Positions 6,557 to 6,889 of a stretch of DNA of 6,889 nucleotides are shown here, one piece after another; position 1 is the stretch's first letter; the number at the start of each line of letters is the position of its first letter. The stretch covers positions 1 to 6,889 of the forward strand of contig DLGN01000242.1 in the NCBI GenBank assembly GCA_002482715.1, written 5' to 3'. The DNA is from Oxalobacteraceae bacterium UBA7693. Its GTDB lineage: Bacteria > Pseudomonadota > Gammaproteobacteria > Burkholderiales > Burkholderiaceae_D. Both the position numbers and the translations under genes were made by a program. Under the pieces are notes generated by a model. That model made no database searches. It was not told where the DNA came from and saw nothing but the letters and a program-made list of their open reading frames with translations.

Positions 6557-6562
6557 AAGGAG
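6557..6562 (+). promoter_or_regulatory. Ribosome binding site AAGGAG
   Basis: A near-consensus Shine-Dalgarno with 6-nt spacing to the ATG at 6569. It decides between this start and the later in-frame ATGs at 6593 and 6605, which have no such site. Confidence 0.85.
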
Positions 6563-6568
6563 TAATAC

Positions 6569-6889
6569 ATGGTTGCACTAAGTTTGAAGTCTATGGTGAA
6601 ATCTATGTTCAGTTTTTCGTTGAATAAAACGGTTTTGTCTGCGTTTGCATTAGCTTCTGTTTTTGCTGTTTCTCAAGTTAGTGCTGCGAGTGATACGCAG
6701 GTGCGCTCAAAAAAAACCAGTCTGAAAAAGAGTAGTTTGGTACAGGCTAAATCAGTCAAAGCAAAAAAATCAACAAAACGCAGTAAGCAGACGCTCATCG
6801 TCTCGAAACCTAAAAAATCCACCAAATCCAAAACAGCCATACGCTATGCAGCCTTGGATAACGAGGGGCCAAGCGTCGGCGACGCGGTT
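6569..6889 (+). CDS. Exported protein with Lys-rich linker, 5' part; probable PBP7-type D-alanyl-D-alanine endopeptidase
   Basis: Runs off the right edge after 107 codons, so only the N-terminus is seen. Residues 1-39 are a signal peptide: a basic start (K7, K11, K20), a hydrophobic core VLSAFALASVFAV (22-34) and a likely signal peptidase I cut after V-S-A39. Residues 46-92 are extremely basic, with 15 Lys, 3 Arg and no acidic residue, mixed with Ser and Thr; this would be a flexible periplasmic linker. The visible end, RYAALDNEGPSVGDAV, resembles the stretch just before the catalytic domain of proteobacterial PBP7/PbpG-type endopeptidases, which often have P-S-x-G followed by GLH. The SxxK, SxN and KTG motifs that would prove this lie outside the window. 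If correct, it cuts D-Ala-meso-DAP cross-links in peptidoglycan. Other exported proteins with basic linkers remain possible. It has its own promoter and Shine-Dalgarno. Confidence 0.6.
   Translation, partial: MVALSLKSMVKSMFSFSLNKTVLSAFALASVFAVSQVSAASDTQVRSKKTSLKKSSLVQAKSVKAKKSTKRSKQTLIVSKPKKSTKSKTAIRYAALDNEGPSVGDAV

Noticed and set aside
1..6889. Mobile element, defence system or CRISPR in the window
   Set aside because: No transposase, integrase, repeat-spacer array, tRNA or flanking direct repeats were seen; the recognised genes are ordinary chromosomal ones with similar base composition throughout.

Overview
The window is a chromosomal segment that looks betaproteobacterial, most likely Burkholderiales of an Oxalobacteraceae type (for example Undibacterium-like). 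This rests on the protein sequences: a FlgK C-terminus and a roughly 400-residue FlgL carrying beta-rich insert domains, a YdcH (DUF465) protein next to a YoaA-type helicase, and moderate, slightly AT-leaning base composition. The taxonomic placement is inferred from recalled family resemblance, not from a search.

Layout. (1) Positions 1-2395, plus strand: the 3' end of flgK and complete flgL, the hook-filament junction genes, ending a flagellar operon. (2) Positions 2439-2470: a strong hairpin with A and T tracts on its two sides, which can terminate transcription from both directions. (3) Positions 2491-3288, minus strand: a stand-alone PP2C-type Ser/Thr phosphatase convergent with flgL. 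(4) Positions 3289-3367: a short divergent control region with a perfect 13-nt palindrome. (5) Positions 3368-5653, plus strand: a ydcH-like gene and a YoaA/DinG-type iron-sulfur DNA helicase. The helicase has no usable ATG start, and a 21-codon hydrophobic mini-ORF lies between the two genes. (6) Positions 5722-6417: a PnbA-like nitroreductase. (7) Positions 6418-6568: an intergenic region with an AT-rich perfect hairpin and a good sigma70-type promoter. (8) Position 6569 to the right edge: the start of an exported protein with a signal peptide and a very lysine-rich linker, probably a PBP7-type D-alanyl-D-alanine endopeptidase.

The genes form separate functional blocks (flagellum assembly, protein dephosphorylation, DNA repair, redox metabolism, cell wall), not one pathway. 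I see no mobile element, CRISPR array, tRNA or rRNA, and no clear new defence or biosynthetic system. The most notable points are the repeated insert modules in FlgK, related to the one in FlgL; the odd translation start of the helicase and the mini-ORF before it; the palindrome inside the phosphatase promoter region; and the polylysine-like linker of the last gene. No intergenic stretch exceeds 300 bases.
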